Source: Ophiura sarsii (Eukaryota > Echinodermata > Ophiuroidea > Amphilepidida > Ophiuridae). Taken from it: a stretch of 64,000 nucleotides of DNA. The position numbers and the translations under genes are program-made. The notes under the pieces are model-generated. The model was not told the DNA's origin and did not search any database. It worked only from the letters and a program-made list of their open reading frames with translations. The DNA is taken from positions 1,697,805 to 1,761,804 of the forward strand of contig CM069455.1 of NCBI GenBank assembly GCA_035610835.1, read 5' to 3'. This document shows, one piece after another, positions 10,899 to 20,825 of the stretch; positions within the stretch are counted from its first letter, which is position 1, and each line of letters starts with the position of its first letter.

Positions 10899-11560
10899 GT
10901 ACCATATGTGTGGTGGCATGGAAAAACCATTCACATGGTCATTTTCTTGCAACCTGGTTTTTTCTTTGGCAGAGAGCTTCATACTCTAATGAATATAGGA
11001 CTGTTTAAATTGTACAATCTAGAACTACAGTTATAGTATTTTAAAGACGGCAAGTTTATATGCAACACTAAAAATAGAAACTGACAATTCAAAGGTTCAA
11101 ACTTCATGTACACAAAATCTTTTAAATTCTTTAATAATAATAACACTACACTGTTATATCTGAATAGCTTGTCATGTGAAAAGGACTTTGGATATGAACC
11201 TAGTTTTTTGCGATATTATTAACAATTGTAAGTTCTTCAGTTGCAAAATCTTTACAATGAGTTCAAGAAGGAGTAAGCTGGTTCCCATGACGCAAATTTT
11301 AGTTCATTCACCTCTGATTTGTTGGCAATAAATTTGATAACAAGGTTCAGAAAAGTACTAAAATAAACTTAACATCTGGAATTTTGCATAAAAAACTCCT
11401 GGAGACTAAAGTTCAAGGTATAATCTCTATTTTGGGACCAAAGTTGGAAAATTGACTTGGAACCCATTTGTTAGGAATATTTTGGTATGACCCAGATATC
11501 TCAATATTAACACTAGCGACTTCCGACGGGTTTTCCCATACCACCACACATATGTTCAGT
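10899..11560. mobile_element. Candidate TIR element
   Basis: CATATGTGTGGTGGCATGG (near 10904) is mirrored by CCATACCACCACACATATG (near 11538), about 25 bp with two or three mismatches. No transposase frame and no clear target duplication are seen, so assignment is tentative. Confidence 0.4.
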
Positions 11561-12188
11561 GAAAACCAAATTTCCATTTAGTGTGAATTTCTGTGAAATA
11601 AGGTCAAATATAACCGGTCTAAATTTCAGATATCTCTTTCACTTCACAGACTGCAAACAATAGAAATGGCTAATTTGATATTAAATTGCATTTTGATTAT
11701 CCAGATCCAGGTCAAGACAACCATTAAGCTTTACCCTCCCCTATAAGAAATACTGCAAAAGTAGTTTGTTTTTGAACTGAGATATATCAATTACAGGACT
11801 AACTGAAGATGATTCAAGTCTCTTCACGAATTGATTTTCTGTACGGTTGACTATCTGATTGGTTATTCTGAAGGTTGCATACACAGAAACTCATAAAGAT
11901 TCTAAAGATTTAACTAGAGGCATCACTATATATGACATACATTTTACAATGAATGTGACCGATTAGAAATATTCCAGATATGCTAAAAGCATAGTAATAC
12001 ATTGGAGTTCATATTATGCTATCTGCAAGTACAAAACCTTTAACTCTTGCAATATGATCGTTCCATATTATATTTAGATATAATCCAACAGTAATTCCAT
12101 TTTCTGTGTTGAAATCGCAGTCTTAGATCTATCGATACAATACGGAGAAAAACAGCAAAAACATGACTGTATACATTTTGAGGGTAAT
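11561..12188. other. No gene seen
   Basis: AT-rich sequence with no supported feature. Confidence 0.45.
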
Positions 12189-12189
12189 T

Positions 12190-12290
12190 TTCCGTTTTCG
12201 CTGTCCAAAATCTCTCTCTCTCGTCTTGACCACATCATACCGTTTTCGCTGTCCAAATTCTCTCTCTCTCGTCTTGACCACATCATACCA
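12190..12290. repeat. 48-bp tandem duplication
   Basis: The unit CCGTTTTCGCTGTCCAAA ... TCTTGACCACATCATA is present twice in a row (about 12191-12238 and 12239-12286), with a TCTCTCTCTCTCG core. This explains the repeated peptide on the minus strand. Confidence 0.85.
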
Positions 12291-12335
12291 CAGGTGAAAC
12301 AGATATTTTATTTGTACTGTGAAACACTGTGAGAC

Positions 12336-12722
12336 TTAAAGGCATATTATGTGATCTTTTCCAAGTAGCGCCCTCTATCATTGATTTTACTATGAAAGCA
12401 GAATGATTTTCTTGCAGATTTGCATTTTTGATCATAAATCATAAAGATCTTCTAAGTTACAGATCGATATGATTTCTAATTACTTCAAAATCATGCATGG
12501 TTTGAAAATAGATTGTACCGAGCGGTACAATCTTTTTTATTTTAAATTTTACTCTAAATTCACTCTAAAACTATGATTTTGAGGTTATTAGGAATCGTAT
12601 CACTCTGTACCTTGGAATATATTCATGATTTATGATCAGAAAAGTAAATCTGCAAGAAAATCTGCTTCCAATTTTTCCAGGATTGAGGGCGTCCCCTGGA
12701 AAAGATCACAGGTGGGTATGCC
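12336..12722. mobile_element. Palindromic MITE, copy 1
   Basis: The two halves are inverted copies (TTAAAGGCATA ... TGATCTTTTCCA on the left; TGGAAAAGATCACAGG ... TATGCC on the right; TTGCAGATTT and GATCATAAATCAT in each arm). The centre is a perfect palindrome, GATTGTACCG (12511-12520) and CGGTACAATC (12523-12532). Related copies lie at 54893-55045 (left half only) and 58877-59115. Non-coding. Confidence 0.85.
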
Positions 12723-12724
12723 GA

Positions 12725-13262
12725 CTAGTTTTATGTTTAAACTCAACATTATAAACATGATAGAGGCGACCGTCGTAGCGGGTGCGCCAACAAGTGGCTC
12801 AATAAGTTGTAAAATAAGTTTTTAACATTAACAATTTCTGAGGCCCCATGAGCTATAAAATGTTTGATTGTATAACTCAAAACAATACACATTGAAATCA
12901 CTTTCAAACATGGTAAACACGTGCTCATTCTTCAGATTCCATTCATGTGGGTTTTTGCAAAAGAAATTGTCAAAACTTCAGTGTTATGCTAACATTACAT
13001 AAATGAAACGTATTCCAAAGTGTTCAGAAAACATTTAAGTCAAATGCGCAAAATTGTCTGTTTCCAATTTGGTGCATTTATTCATACACAGGCTATCACA
13101 AATGATATACCCATCGATGCCCAAATTTGAAATACCAGGGTTTGAGTAAAAACTAAGAATGTATCGCCATTTTATATGTTCATTCTGTTTTGAGACAAAA
13201 TCGCAACTTAACAGTGGACTAACCACACACCGTTGCTTCAATTGCTTGACAAATCTACCACT
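12725..13262. other. No gene seen
   Basis: No supported feature. Confidence 0.4.
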
Positions 13263-13357
13263 GTTTATTATATGGAAGTGACTATACGACCTATCATCGG
13301 GTAGCCAATTGCTTCACCAGACTATACAACCTATGGTACCAGACTGTACAACCTATA
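13263..13357. repeat. Short tandem AGACTATACAACCTAT-like units
   Basis: Three degenerate copies of a phrase like GACTATACAACCTATGG precede the telomeric tract. Confidence 0.6.
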
Positions 13358-13525
13358 GTTAGGGTAAGGGTAATGGTTAGGTAGGGTTATGGTCAGGGTA
13401 AGGGTAAGGGTAAAGGTAAGGGTAAGGGTTAGGGTTAGGGTTAGGGTTAGGGTTAGCCTTATGGTTAGGGTTAGGGTTAGCCTTATGGTTAGTTAGGGTT
13501 AGGGTTGGGTAAGGTAGGGTTAGGC
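13358..13525. repeat. Interstitial telomeric repeat tract 1
   Basis: GGGTTA/GGGTAA repeats with five perfect consecutive TTAGGG units around 13425-13458 and degenerate units on each side (GGTAAG, TTATGG). It is internal to the contig, so this is an interstitial tract. TTAGGG is the ancestral metazoan telomere repeat and is typical of deuterostomes. Confidence 0.92.
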
Positions 13526-14334
13526 CAAGAAAAATGAATTGTTTGTTTGTCTATGTCCGACCGACCGTGTACCTGTGGTGCCGACCGTATTCTTTTTTTT
13601 ATTTTCGATTATTTTTTTAAAACAACATTTTTAGCAATTTGAACGGCCAAACGGACCGTTTTATTCCTGATTTCGTATGACATATTCAATCTGGTCTTTA
13701 TAACACCATCCCCCAATGCGCAATCTCGTGTAACATGATGTTTATTGCGTGAACTTGGCACCCGCGGGGACTATTAAAAGGACTAAATGAAAATTGTTCG
13801 CACGTGCAAGTGATGTCATTTTTTATACTGTAAGAAAATATGAAGAAATCTAGTTACGGTTAATATTTGTTCCCAAAATGTTGCTCAACGGCATGAATAT
13901 TAATTTCAACATAGTATAAAAAGTTGGGGTAGTTAGTACAGGAAAAATAGGTTTAGTAATACTCTCACGTTTATATTTCTAACAAAACTTCAACACAACG
14001 TTCTTTCGCTTTCTGTAATAATGGCGGCGACCTACACGGTATCTGCGCGTTGCAAACTTGGTACAAAAATTATATTTGACCGAGTTTGCAGTGTTGCAAC
14101 CAATTCGACACTTACTTGGAGATCGAAATCAGCAGTGTGAAGGTGGCCGAGAGTAAAGCAGCAATGTCGCAAACTCATGAACAAGAGTTCTACTTTTATT
14201 GTCAAAGCGATGTGTTTTGTGTTTTGTGTTTGGACACAGTATCCATGCCGAATTTAAATTCCCAAATACAATATCCGTATAAAAACCCCAAGATCTTTTA
14301 ACACTCCGACCTACCGACCCTACCTTTTGTTGGC
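13526..14334. mobile_element. GGCCAA-ended element inside the telomeric tract
   Basis: The segment splits the telomeric repeats at 13525 and 14335. The left end reads TTAGGCCAAGAAAAATG and then GACCGACCG within 45 bp; the right end in reverse reads TAAGGCCAACAAAAGGTAGGG and then GGTCGG. Similar termini occur at 18199-18240, 31125-31170, 52785-52850 and 54780-54835. Frames inside (e.g. 14086-14301) have no recognised domain. It is a candidate TIR transposon family. Confidence 0.55.
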
Positions 14335-14392
14335 CTTAGGGTTAGGGTAAGAGTTAGAGTTAGGGTTGGGGTTAGGATTAGGGTAAGGGTTG
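14335..14392. repeat. Interstitial telomeric repeat tract 2
   Basis: TTAGGGTTAGGGTAAGAG and further TTAGGG variants continue the tract interrupted at 13525. Confidence 0.85.
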
Positions 14393-14925
14393 CTGCTGGA
14401 TCATCGGCTGTATAGCTTTTCACGAAATAGCTGCACGGTCATTTGTATATAGCTTTTGCCTATAGCAGCTTGGATTATATTATATTGAGATCAAATTCAA
14501 ACATCCTTTTCGAGCCGCGAAATCCGTGAACCGTCCTAGCTAGTTTTAAATATATTACTCAGAAACTACAAATGGTGGTGTATTTATTTCAATAATAATA
14601 ACACAGGCACATTGATTTGTATTACATAACGGCTGGCATTTACTTTACCTTTACAAGTTTAGCTCAATCGATAATAACACACAACGAGTTTCTATTGTAT
14701 TGGCCTGTTGCATGAGTAGGACAGTGCGGTGGTATACCGCGGTACATGTCACCTTTCATGATGCCATGCACACTAACCAGTCAGTGGAAAATTAAAATGA
14801 AATCGTAAATAATTCCACATTCCAAAATAAACTATAATGGAACAATAATGAATGATTATACGAAATGATAAATAATATCGAAAACTAATTTAAAAAAATG
14901 TATATAAACGATTAAAATAAAATGT
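14393..14925. other. No gene seen
   Basis: AT-rich; no supported feature. Confidence 0.4.
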
Positions 14926-14928
14926 CAA

Positions 14929-14999
14929 GCCGTGATAGGATTCGAACCCACGACCTCCGGTTTACTAGTCCAATGCTCTACCGCTGAGCCAACCATGCG
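14929..14999 (-). pseudogene. tRNA-like sequence B (Thr-AGT-like loop)
   Basis: On the minus strand it carries A-box TTGGCTCAGCGGTAGAGC, anticodon loop CTAGTAA (anticodon AGT), variable region GAGGTCG and B-box GGGTTCGAATCC, followed by T runs. The D arm and T arm can fold and the anticodon stem partly pairs, but the acceptor strands do not. It sits at the same place relative to module B as tRNA-like A does to module A, with a different anticodon loop. Confidence 0.75.
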
Positions 15000-15364
15000 C
15001 TATGTGAACTCGATAACAAACAAAAGTAATATGGTTCAACATACCACTCTTCTATAAATTAGATGTTTAAAATGCTTTATATATCTTAATCTTTGCAGTT
15101 TTAAGATAGTTTCTCGCTCAAAAGTTGTTTATTTACTGTTAAAGAATGTAATTCTGATTTAAATGTAACGAATAACACTTCTTTTTAAACAATTCTAGAT
15201 ATATTATATTTCGTTCGTACAGCATTTTGTCGATTTATGTGCACATCTTTTACGACTAAGAATTGCATCATGGGCTTTTTGCCGGGCACGCCAGGACTTG
15301 GGAGCGAAGCGAGTCATGTGATTTTTGTCCAGGACAAACACTTGAGATGTACACGCCCCTTTAA
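15000..15364 (-). mobile_element. Module B: second copy of the tRNA-associated module
   Basis: Read on the minus strand from TTAAAGGGGCGTGTACATC (15364) to the tRNA-like sequence. It is collinear with 9235-9605, with moderate divergence and small indels. Upstream of it (15365-15460) the sequence differs from copy A, which fixes the module's left boundary at TTAA. No coding capacity. Confidence 0.7.
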
Positions 15365-16862
15365 GACACACTTATTACTGGGTTTACTGGGTCGATAGAA
15401 CCAGATTGAAAACGAAGCTTGCTCAAGCAAACTAGACCATACCATACCATACCAAGTGGGTGGTTCCCGTTAGTGTATTCACATCAGCATACAGCATGGC
15501 TAGGCAACAAGAACTTGGAGCAACATTGGGAGTTGATGTTTACTTTTAGTCTGATTTGATGTTGACTTTTAGTCCGATTTTTAGTACGGATTTCAGTACA
15601 GATTTTAGTAAGATTCTTAGTGCGTTTTGCCTCTGTCAAACTTATATAGAGCATATGGATTGCCGATGCAGCCGCTATTGCGGAATTTGGGCTTATTTTG
15701 GCCTGCGCAGCGTCTTGTATTTTTTTATTGGCAAACAGTAAGCGAGACAGTAAGCCAGAGAGAGCTTGAGGCTTGGTTTGGGAGTGTAAGTAGGCAACAC
15801 TGAACACAGACACTACCAGCAGCGTAAAAATCTAGAACGTGGTTTCACATTTTATTTTATTTTTGAAGGACTGTGTTTAAAATCGCGATAATGACAGATT
15901 TCCTCAATGAAAATAGCTGAATTTGGTATCATTTTGAAGAGAAATGTATATTCATTCGTAAAAGTGAAATGTTTTGGTCAAAACAGTGAATTTACTTGTT
16001 AATTCTTCGCCCGATGAAATTTTGATTTTAAAGCACCGAAAGAAAATAAATTCGAGAGTAATTTTCACATTTTTATCGTCATCGCAGGAAAAACTTCCTG
16101 CTCAAGAAATAATACCTGTGTGTTATCCTTTCTCAATGTAAAGTCAAACAATCTTAAATTCAACTAAGTGAGTGAAGAACTCGGCGTTTATAGACCCATA
16201 TATTCTGCGAAGATCTCAAAATGGCCGTTTTCATACCCCGGTTTCATACCCGATATCGGCAGTGTTGTCCAGCACATGTGGCTAGAGCGCGTATAAGACC
16301 CAATAAGTAAATAACTCTAAACACAGGGGATGTAACCTATATTAACCTCGGTACCGGCCCCGGATACACTATTACTTGCTCACGAATGCAATGGTTTACG
16401 TTTACTTTAGAGAGAAACAGGCTATGTATGAACTTGGCGGTGAAATACGAGAGTGCTGTGTGTCGTATAGTGGCCAACGAAGTCATTACGTAATCGAACA
16501 ATAGAGTTTTCACACCTCTGTGTGAAGTCAATTATACTTGTTTAAAGTCAATGTTTGCCAGCAATAGGACCACATCAGTACGCGTTGTCCAGCTGTGCAT
16601 CACAAAGCATTATTATTATTAGATTTCTATGGTGCATCAATAAAATTCAGAGCACGGTCAAATACACTACCACTCAATGGCCGTGCTCACTCATGGAAAC
16701 CGATATAAATATATACTGTCCATTATGCAATAATGATATTGAGGATTTGAGACATTTCCTATTTCTATGTAGCGGCTTAAATCATATCAGAGTTGATGAA
16801 TATCGCAAGCTTGAACATCAACTATTATTTACATAATTTAGAAGAATTTTGGAGAATCTTTA

Positions 16863-17882
16863 GGGACCGTTCATTATTTATGGTGGAGGGGGGGTTGGGA
16901 CAAATTCGAGATTCGTGTGTCAAAATTACCTAACACCCCCTACAGCTGAAACTGAAAATTACATGACCCCCCTACTAACCAGTAGCTTTTTACACAACCC
17001 CCCCCCCAAAAAAAAAAACCCACAAAAAACCACAACTTGTCACATAGGCCTACTTAGGGGCTGTCTTTTTCTTTTGTCCATGGATTCGTTGGTAAGTTCT
17101 GTTTGTGCCCTCTGATTCTCTAAACGGCCAATGATTTAATGATACCCCATCTTTTGATCGTGTGAAATTATACCGTATTGCGAATATTTAATTTATACAT
17201 TTTGGGTGGTTTTGTGAGTCTTTATAACCCGAAAAAAGTTAGAACATCCTGACAAAAACGTATGAAACATTCTACTTTTGTGAGCTTTGGTGCAGAGCTG
17301 AGAGTGAGACGAGGTCTATATAGCATGTCAATAGCCCTTCTAAGCACAATAATTGCAGCCGTAATAATAATTGCAGTAAGTTTGCTATTATGTGCTATTT
17401 GCGCAATTGTCAGTTCCAGCGCCTTTAAGGAGTGAGACGAGGTGAAAAGCATACAAGTAATTATCGTTTTTAATCATATTAATGTTGGATTTTGAAACAT
17501 AGGCTAATTAACATGTTTTTATACACCCCATGGCTATAATGTTTTCAACCGTTGATGATCAAATAAGTGTTTTTTAACAGATCGTCCGAGCAGGGCGTGC
17601 ACAAAAAAGCTGTTCGAAAGGTGTCTCGTCATAAGTAGCCTACATGTTTTGAAGTTGATAGGTCGTAAGAAAATGTGCGCGAAGCGCAGAAAAAAATTGG
17701 CATTTACACTCCAAAATAGCCTCTAAAATCACCTCAATCATCACCATCATAATAAAAGTTACACAACCCCCCCTGTTTAAGAATAAAAAGTTACATAGCC
17801 CCCCCTATTTCAACATATGAAAGTTACATGACCCCCCTATATTTTACCCAACCCCCCTCCAGCATAAATAATGAACGGTCCC
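16863..17882. mobile_element. PIF/Harbinger-like MITE, left-arm copy
   Basis: Terminal inverted repeats GGGACCGTTCATTATTTATG (left) and its complement (right) flank 1020 bp, with TTA on both sides (16860-16862 and 17883-17885). A 3-bp TTA/TAA target duplication is characteristic of PIF/Harbinger. Removing the element and one TTA restores continuous LINE coding sequence. Inside, each end carries runs like CATGTAACTTT and GGGGGGTTGTGTAA. No transposase frame. Confidence 0.9.
17315..17443. mobile_element. Arm-specific 129-bp insertion
   Basis: Absent from the mirrored arm (near 31925) and from the third element copy (near 35170). It is flanked by a 14-bp direct repeat, GAGTGAGACGAGGT (17301-17314 and 17430-17443). 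A 14-bp target duplication suits a retrotransposed sequence, although no poly(A) tail is visible. Unequal slippage is the alternative. Confidence 0.7.
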
Positions 17883-18197
17883 TTATATCGGGTAGTCTAA
17901 CAATAGAATTGTGTCTTATGCTAGGTCTTTCAAATGATGTTCTTACTGCAAGTGATGATTTTCACTTACTTCATATATTTGATGTGTTTTGTAAATCATA
18001 TTTGAAACGTGCATGGACCGCACGTAGCATTAACCTTGCATGAATCTATGTTACCATGTAAATATTTGTATATAATATTTCCCTTTTTGTAATTTTAATA
18101 AAACATTGTGTAATGTTTATGGACGCATTAGTCGAGAAGATTCTTGCCACTGTTCCAAAAGTGTATGTCCTAATAAATAAATAAATAAAATAAATAT

Positions 18198-18600
18198 TAG
18201 GCCAACAAAAATATTGTTGTGTTGCAGCGACCGACCGTAACAATCGGAAAAATAGTGTTTTTTTTGTAACTCACCGTGTTATCATAAAATGTTAGCTTTC
18301 AAGTGTTGGAAGAATTGTAAAAAAGCAGTAAAACGTGCTCATTCAATATAAATGACGGCACACGGTGACGACCCGTGGCTGGCTAAAAATATGTAATATT
18401 CTTAATATTTGAAACATGACAGTGTACATTTGGCCACCTTAGAAGTAAATGTTTTCAATTGGTGCATTGATGTTAAAATATCATGACACCCGGTAAATTG
18501 TGTATTTTTGTACCATTCGAAAATTGTAAATAAATCTACTTGTGAAGGGCACATCCACCCTCACACTCGCCTCGGTCTCCGCTTTCCCGCGGAGCTGCCC
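18198..18600. other. GGCCAA-ended element terminus and unique sequence
   Basis: TAGGCCAACAAAAATATTG followed by GCGACCGACCG at 18199-18236 matches the termini of the elements at 13526 and 52785. The other terminus is not visible here. The rest holds no recognised feature. The mirrored block is 30880-31165. Confidence 0.4.
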
Positions 18601-18815
18601 ACCCCTTTCAGGGCTGGAATTACCAAATTCAGAAAAAAATAAGATAAACATAAATTACCAACACTAAACACTGGTCACTATATTAGGAAAGCGCAGTAAC
18701 ATTTACGCGCATTTTCCCGAATTTGCCTGAATGGGTAAATGAGCTGCGCACCCTTTTACAAGGCTGGATTTACCAAATTCAGAAATAAATAAGATAAAAA
18801 TAAATTACCAACACT
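18601..18815. repeat. Tandem duplication of a ~140-bp unit
   Basis: The phrase CAGGGCTGGAATTACCAAATT ... ATTACCAACACTAA occurs at about 18609-18667 and again, slightly diverged, at about 18758-18817. The first unit provides the uninterrupted (empty) version of the insertion site of the next element. Confidence 0.8.
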
Positions 18816-18817
18816 AA

Positions 18818-19290
18818 TGCACTTATCAATTGCAGTCCCGGCCCCAGGGGACCCGGGGATAGCGGGGACATTTTGTGTACCAAAGCGTACACCCCCGCTA
18901 TGTGTACTCCATCCCCGGCTATGGCCCGGGGTGTGCATGTGTACCCTAGCGCCCGCCCCCGCTACACTGCCCGGCCACTCCCCGGCTTATTTTTCAGTGG
19001 TGTACGCCCCCGCTACACGCCCCGGCTGCGATCTTTATTACCGTAAACAACATTTGATACCTGACGGAGTAAAGTGCATAGCACATGTACATTGTACAGC
19101 AATACATTTATACAGTGAGTGAGTACGGTTAATAAATTCGCGCCCCGGCTACGTGGGGGCACGTTTTGTACGTCCCCGGTACACGCCCCCGCATAGCCGG
19201 GCAACGTTTTTTGTACGATTGCGTACGGTCCCCGCATGGTCCCCGCTATGCCCCGGGTCCCTCGGGCCGGGGATGCAATTGATAAGTGCA
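18818..19290. mobile_element. GC-rich TIR element with TAA target duplication, left-arm copy
   Basis: TIRs start TGCACTTATCAATTGCA and continue CCCGGCCC ... GGGACCCGGGG; the right end is the complement, ending GATAAGTGCA at 19290. TAA lies on both sides (18815-18817 and 19291-19293). The upstream duplicated unit reads CACTAAACACTGG with no insert, i.e. the empty site with a single TAA. The interior iterates CCCCCGCTA and CCCCGGCTA words. Non-coding; TAA fits PIF/Harbinger. Confidence 0.88.
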
Positions 19291-19539
19291 TAAACACTGG
19301 TCAATTAGGAAAGAGCAGTTACATTTACGCGCATTTCCCCCTAAAATAATAATTTTAGAAGCTTGTTCAAAGCCAAACTGTACCTCAATATGGCCATATA
19401 TGTTGCATTTAATCATAAAATTAGCCATTTTCGGGGAACCCTATATACTTCCACATTTTAGGTACACAACTGATATATACACTATTGTTCTCGCACTTTA
19501 GCCACGAAGTAATTTGTCCCGATGTTCAGTCCCGTCGTC

Positions 19540-20825
19540 ATATATTCTATATCGTTGATTGGTATCGTTCTTTAAAAGCCCCATCTATATTGACAAAGCC
19601 CTGCCCCTAATATTGTAATGTGGGACCGATAGCTAACCCATTTATATTGACAAAGCCCTGCCCCTTAATATTGTAATGTGGGACCGATAGCTAAAATATA
19701 TTACTTGGCTTTATAAATGATTGGTCGTTCTTTAAAAGCCCCATCTATTGACAAAGCCCTGCCCCTTAATATTGTAATGTTGGACCGATAGCTAAAATAT
19801 ATATTTTCGGCCGAGTGCACAAAGGCGAGTAGCTGAAGAATAGCGCTACCTCGCTAGTAACTGAGGCCGCGTGGAGGTATCTTTAGCTATTGCCTCTTGC
19901 ATTGTGGGACTGAAAGCTAAAACAGATGATGGGTCGTTCTTTAAAAGCCCCGTTCCGACAAAGTGTTAAGGTTTAGCATGACAACGGGATTAACAAAGCC
20001 CTGCCCCTTAATATTGTAATGTGGGACCGATAGCTAAAATATATTACTTCGTTATCATGGTTATAAATGATTGGTCGTTCTTTAAAAGCCCCATCTATTG
20101 ACAAAGCCCTGCCCCTTAATATTGTAATGTGGGAACGATAGCTAAAATATGGACTTTCGGCCGAGTGCACTAATGGCGAGTAGCTGAAGAATAGCGCTAC
20201 CTCGCTAGTAACTGAGGCCGTGTGGAGGTATCTTTAGCTAAGTTGCCTCTTGCATTGTGGGACCGAAAGCTAAAACAGATGATGGGTAGTTCTTTAAAAG
20301 GCCCGCAGTTCCGACAAATTGTTGACAAAGCCATGCCCCTTAATATTGTAATGTGGGACCGATAGCTAAAATATATTACTTCGTTATAAATGATTGGTCG
20401 TTCTTTAAAAGCCCCATCTATTGACAAAGCCCTGTCCCTTAATATTGTAATGTGGGACCGATAGCTAAAATATATGTAGCTGAAGAATAGCACTACCTCG
20501 CTAGTAACTGAGGCCGCGTGGAGGTATCTTTAGCTAAGTTGCCTCTTGCATTGTGGGACCGATAGTTAAAACAGATGATGGGTCGTTTTTTAAAAGCCCC
20601 GTTCCGACAAATTGTTAAGGTTTAGCATGACAACGGGATTGACAAAGCCCTGCCCCTTAATATTGTGATATGGGACCGATAGCTAAAATATATTACTTCA
20701 TTATAAATGATTCAATCATTGGTCGTTCTTTAAAAGCCCCATCTATTGACAAAGCCTTGCCTCTTAGAATATGGTAATGTGGGACCAAAAGCTAAAATAT
20801 GTATTTTCGGCCGAGTGCACTAATG
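19540..20825. repeat. Higher-order tandem repeat, ~300-350 bp period
   Basis: Two alternating sub-units: one with TTGACAAAGCCCTGCCCC, TTAATATTGTAATGTGGGACC and GATTGGTCGTTC (about nine copies), the other with GGCCGAGTGCAC, GTAGCTGAAGAATAGCGC and GTGGAGGTATCTTTAGCTA (near 19809, 20159 and, in part, 20478). The last unit runs directly into the next minisatellite at GGCCGAGTGCACTAATGGCG (20809). Minus-strand frames such as 20197-20493 are by-products. Confidence 0.88.

Larger units (their letters stand above)
16615..18197 (+). pseudogene. LINE C-terminal/3' fragment, interrupted by a DNA element
   Basis: 16615-16859 encodes a zf-RVT-like block, CPLCNNDIEDLRHFLFLC, typical of the C-terminus of some LINE ORF2 proteins. 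The frame resumes after the inserted element at 17883 (SLTIELCLMLGLSND ... HIFDVFCKSYLKRAWTARS) and stops at 18043. The 3' tail ends in (AATA)n at 18170-18197, preceded by GCCACTGTTCCAAAAGTGTATGTCC, a tail shared with LINE ends at 33691-33925 and 44661-45012. A one-base difference near 16830 breaks the frame in this arm but not in the other. Confidence 0.85.
15544..19506. repeat. Left arm of a large inverted duplication
   Basis: This ~4.0-kb segment is nearly identical, in reverse complement, to 29354-33690. Mirrored reading frames translate identically (19286-19501 with 29358-29573; 16337-16531 with 32705-32899) or with one substitution (18046-18243 with 31119-31316). Homology stops at ACTTTTAGTCTG on the outside and TTTAGCCAC on the inside. 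It contains a LINE remnant, a Harbinger-like insertion and a GC-rich TIR element. One arm-specific insertion (17315-17443) is noted separately. Confidence 0.95.

Noticed and set aside
13358..13525. True chromosome end (telomere)
   Set aside because: Non-telomeric sequence continues for kilobases on both sides and many units are degenerate.
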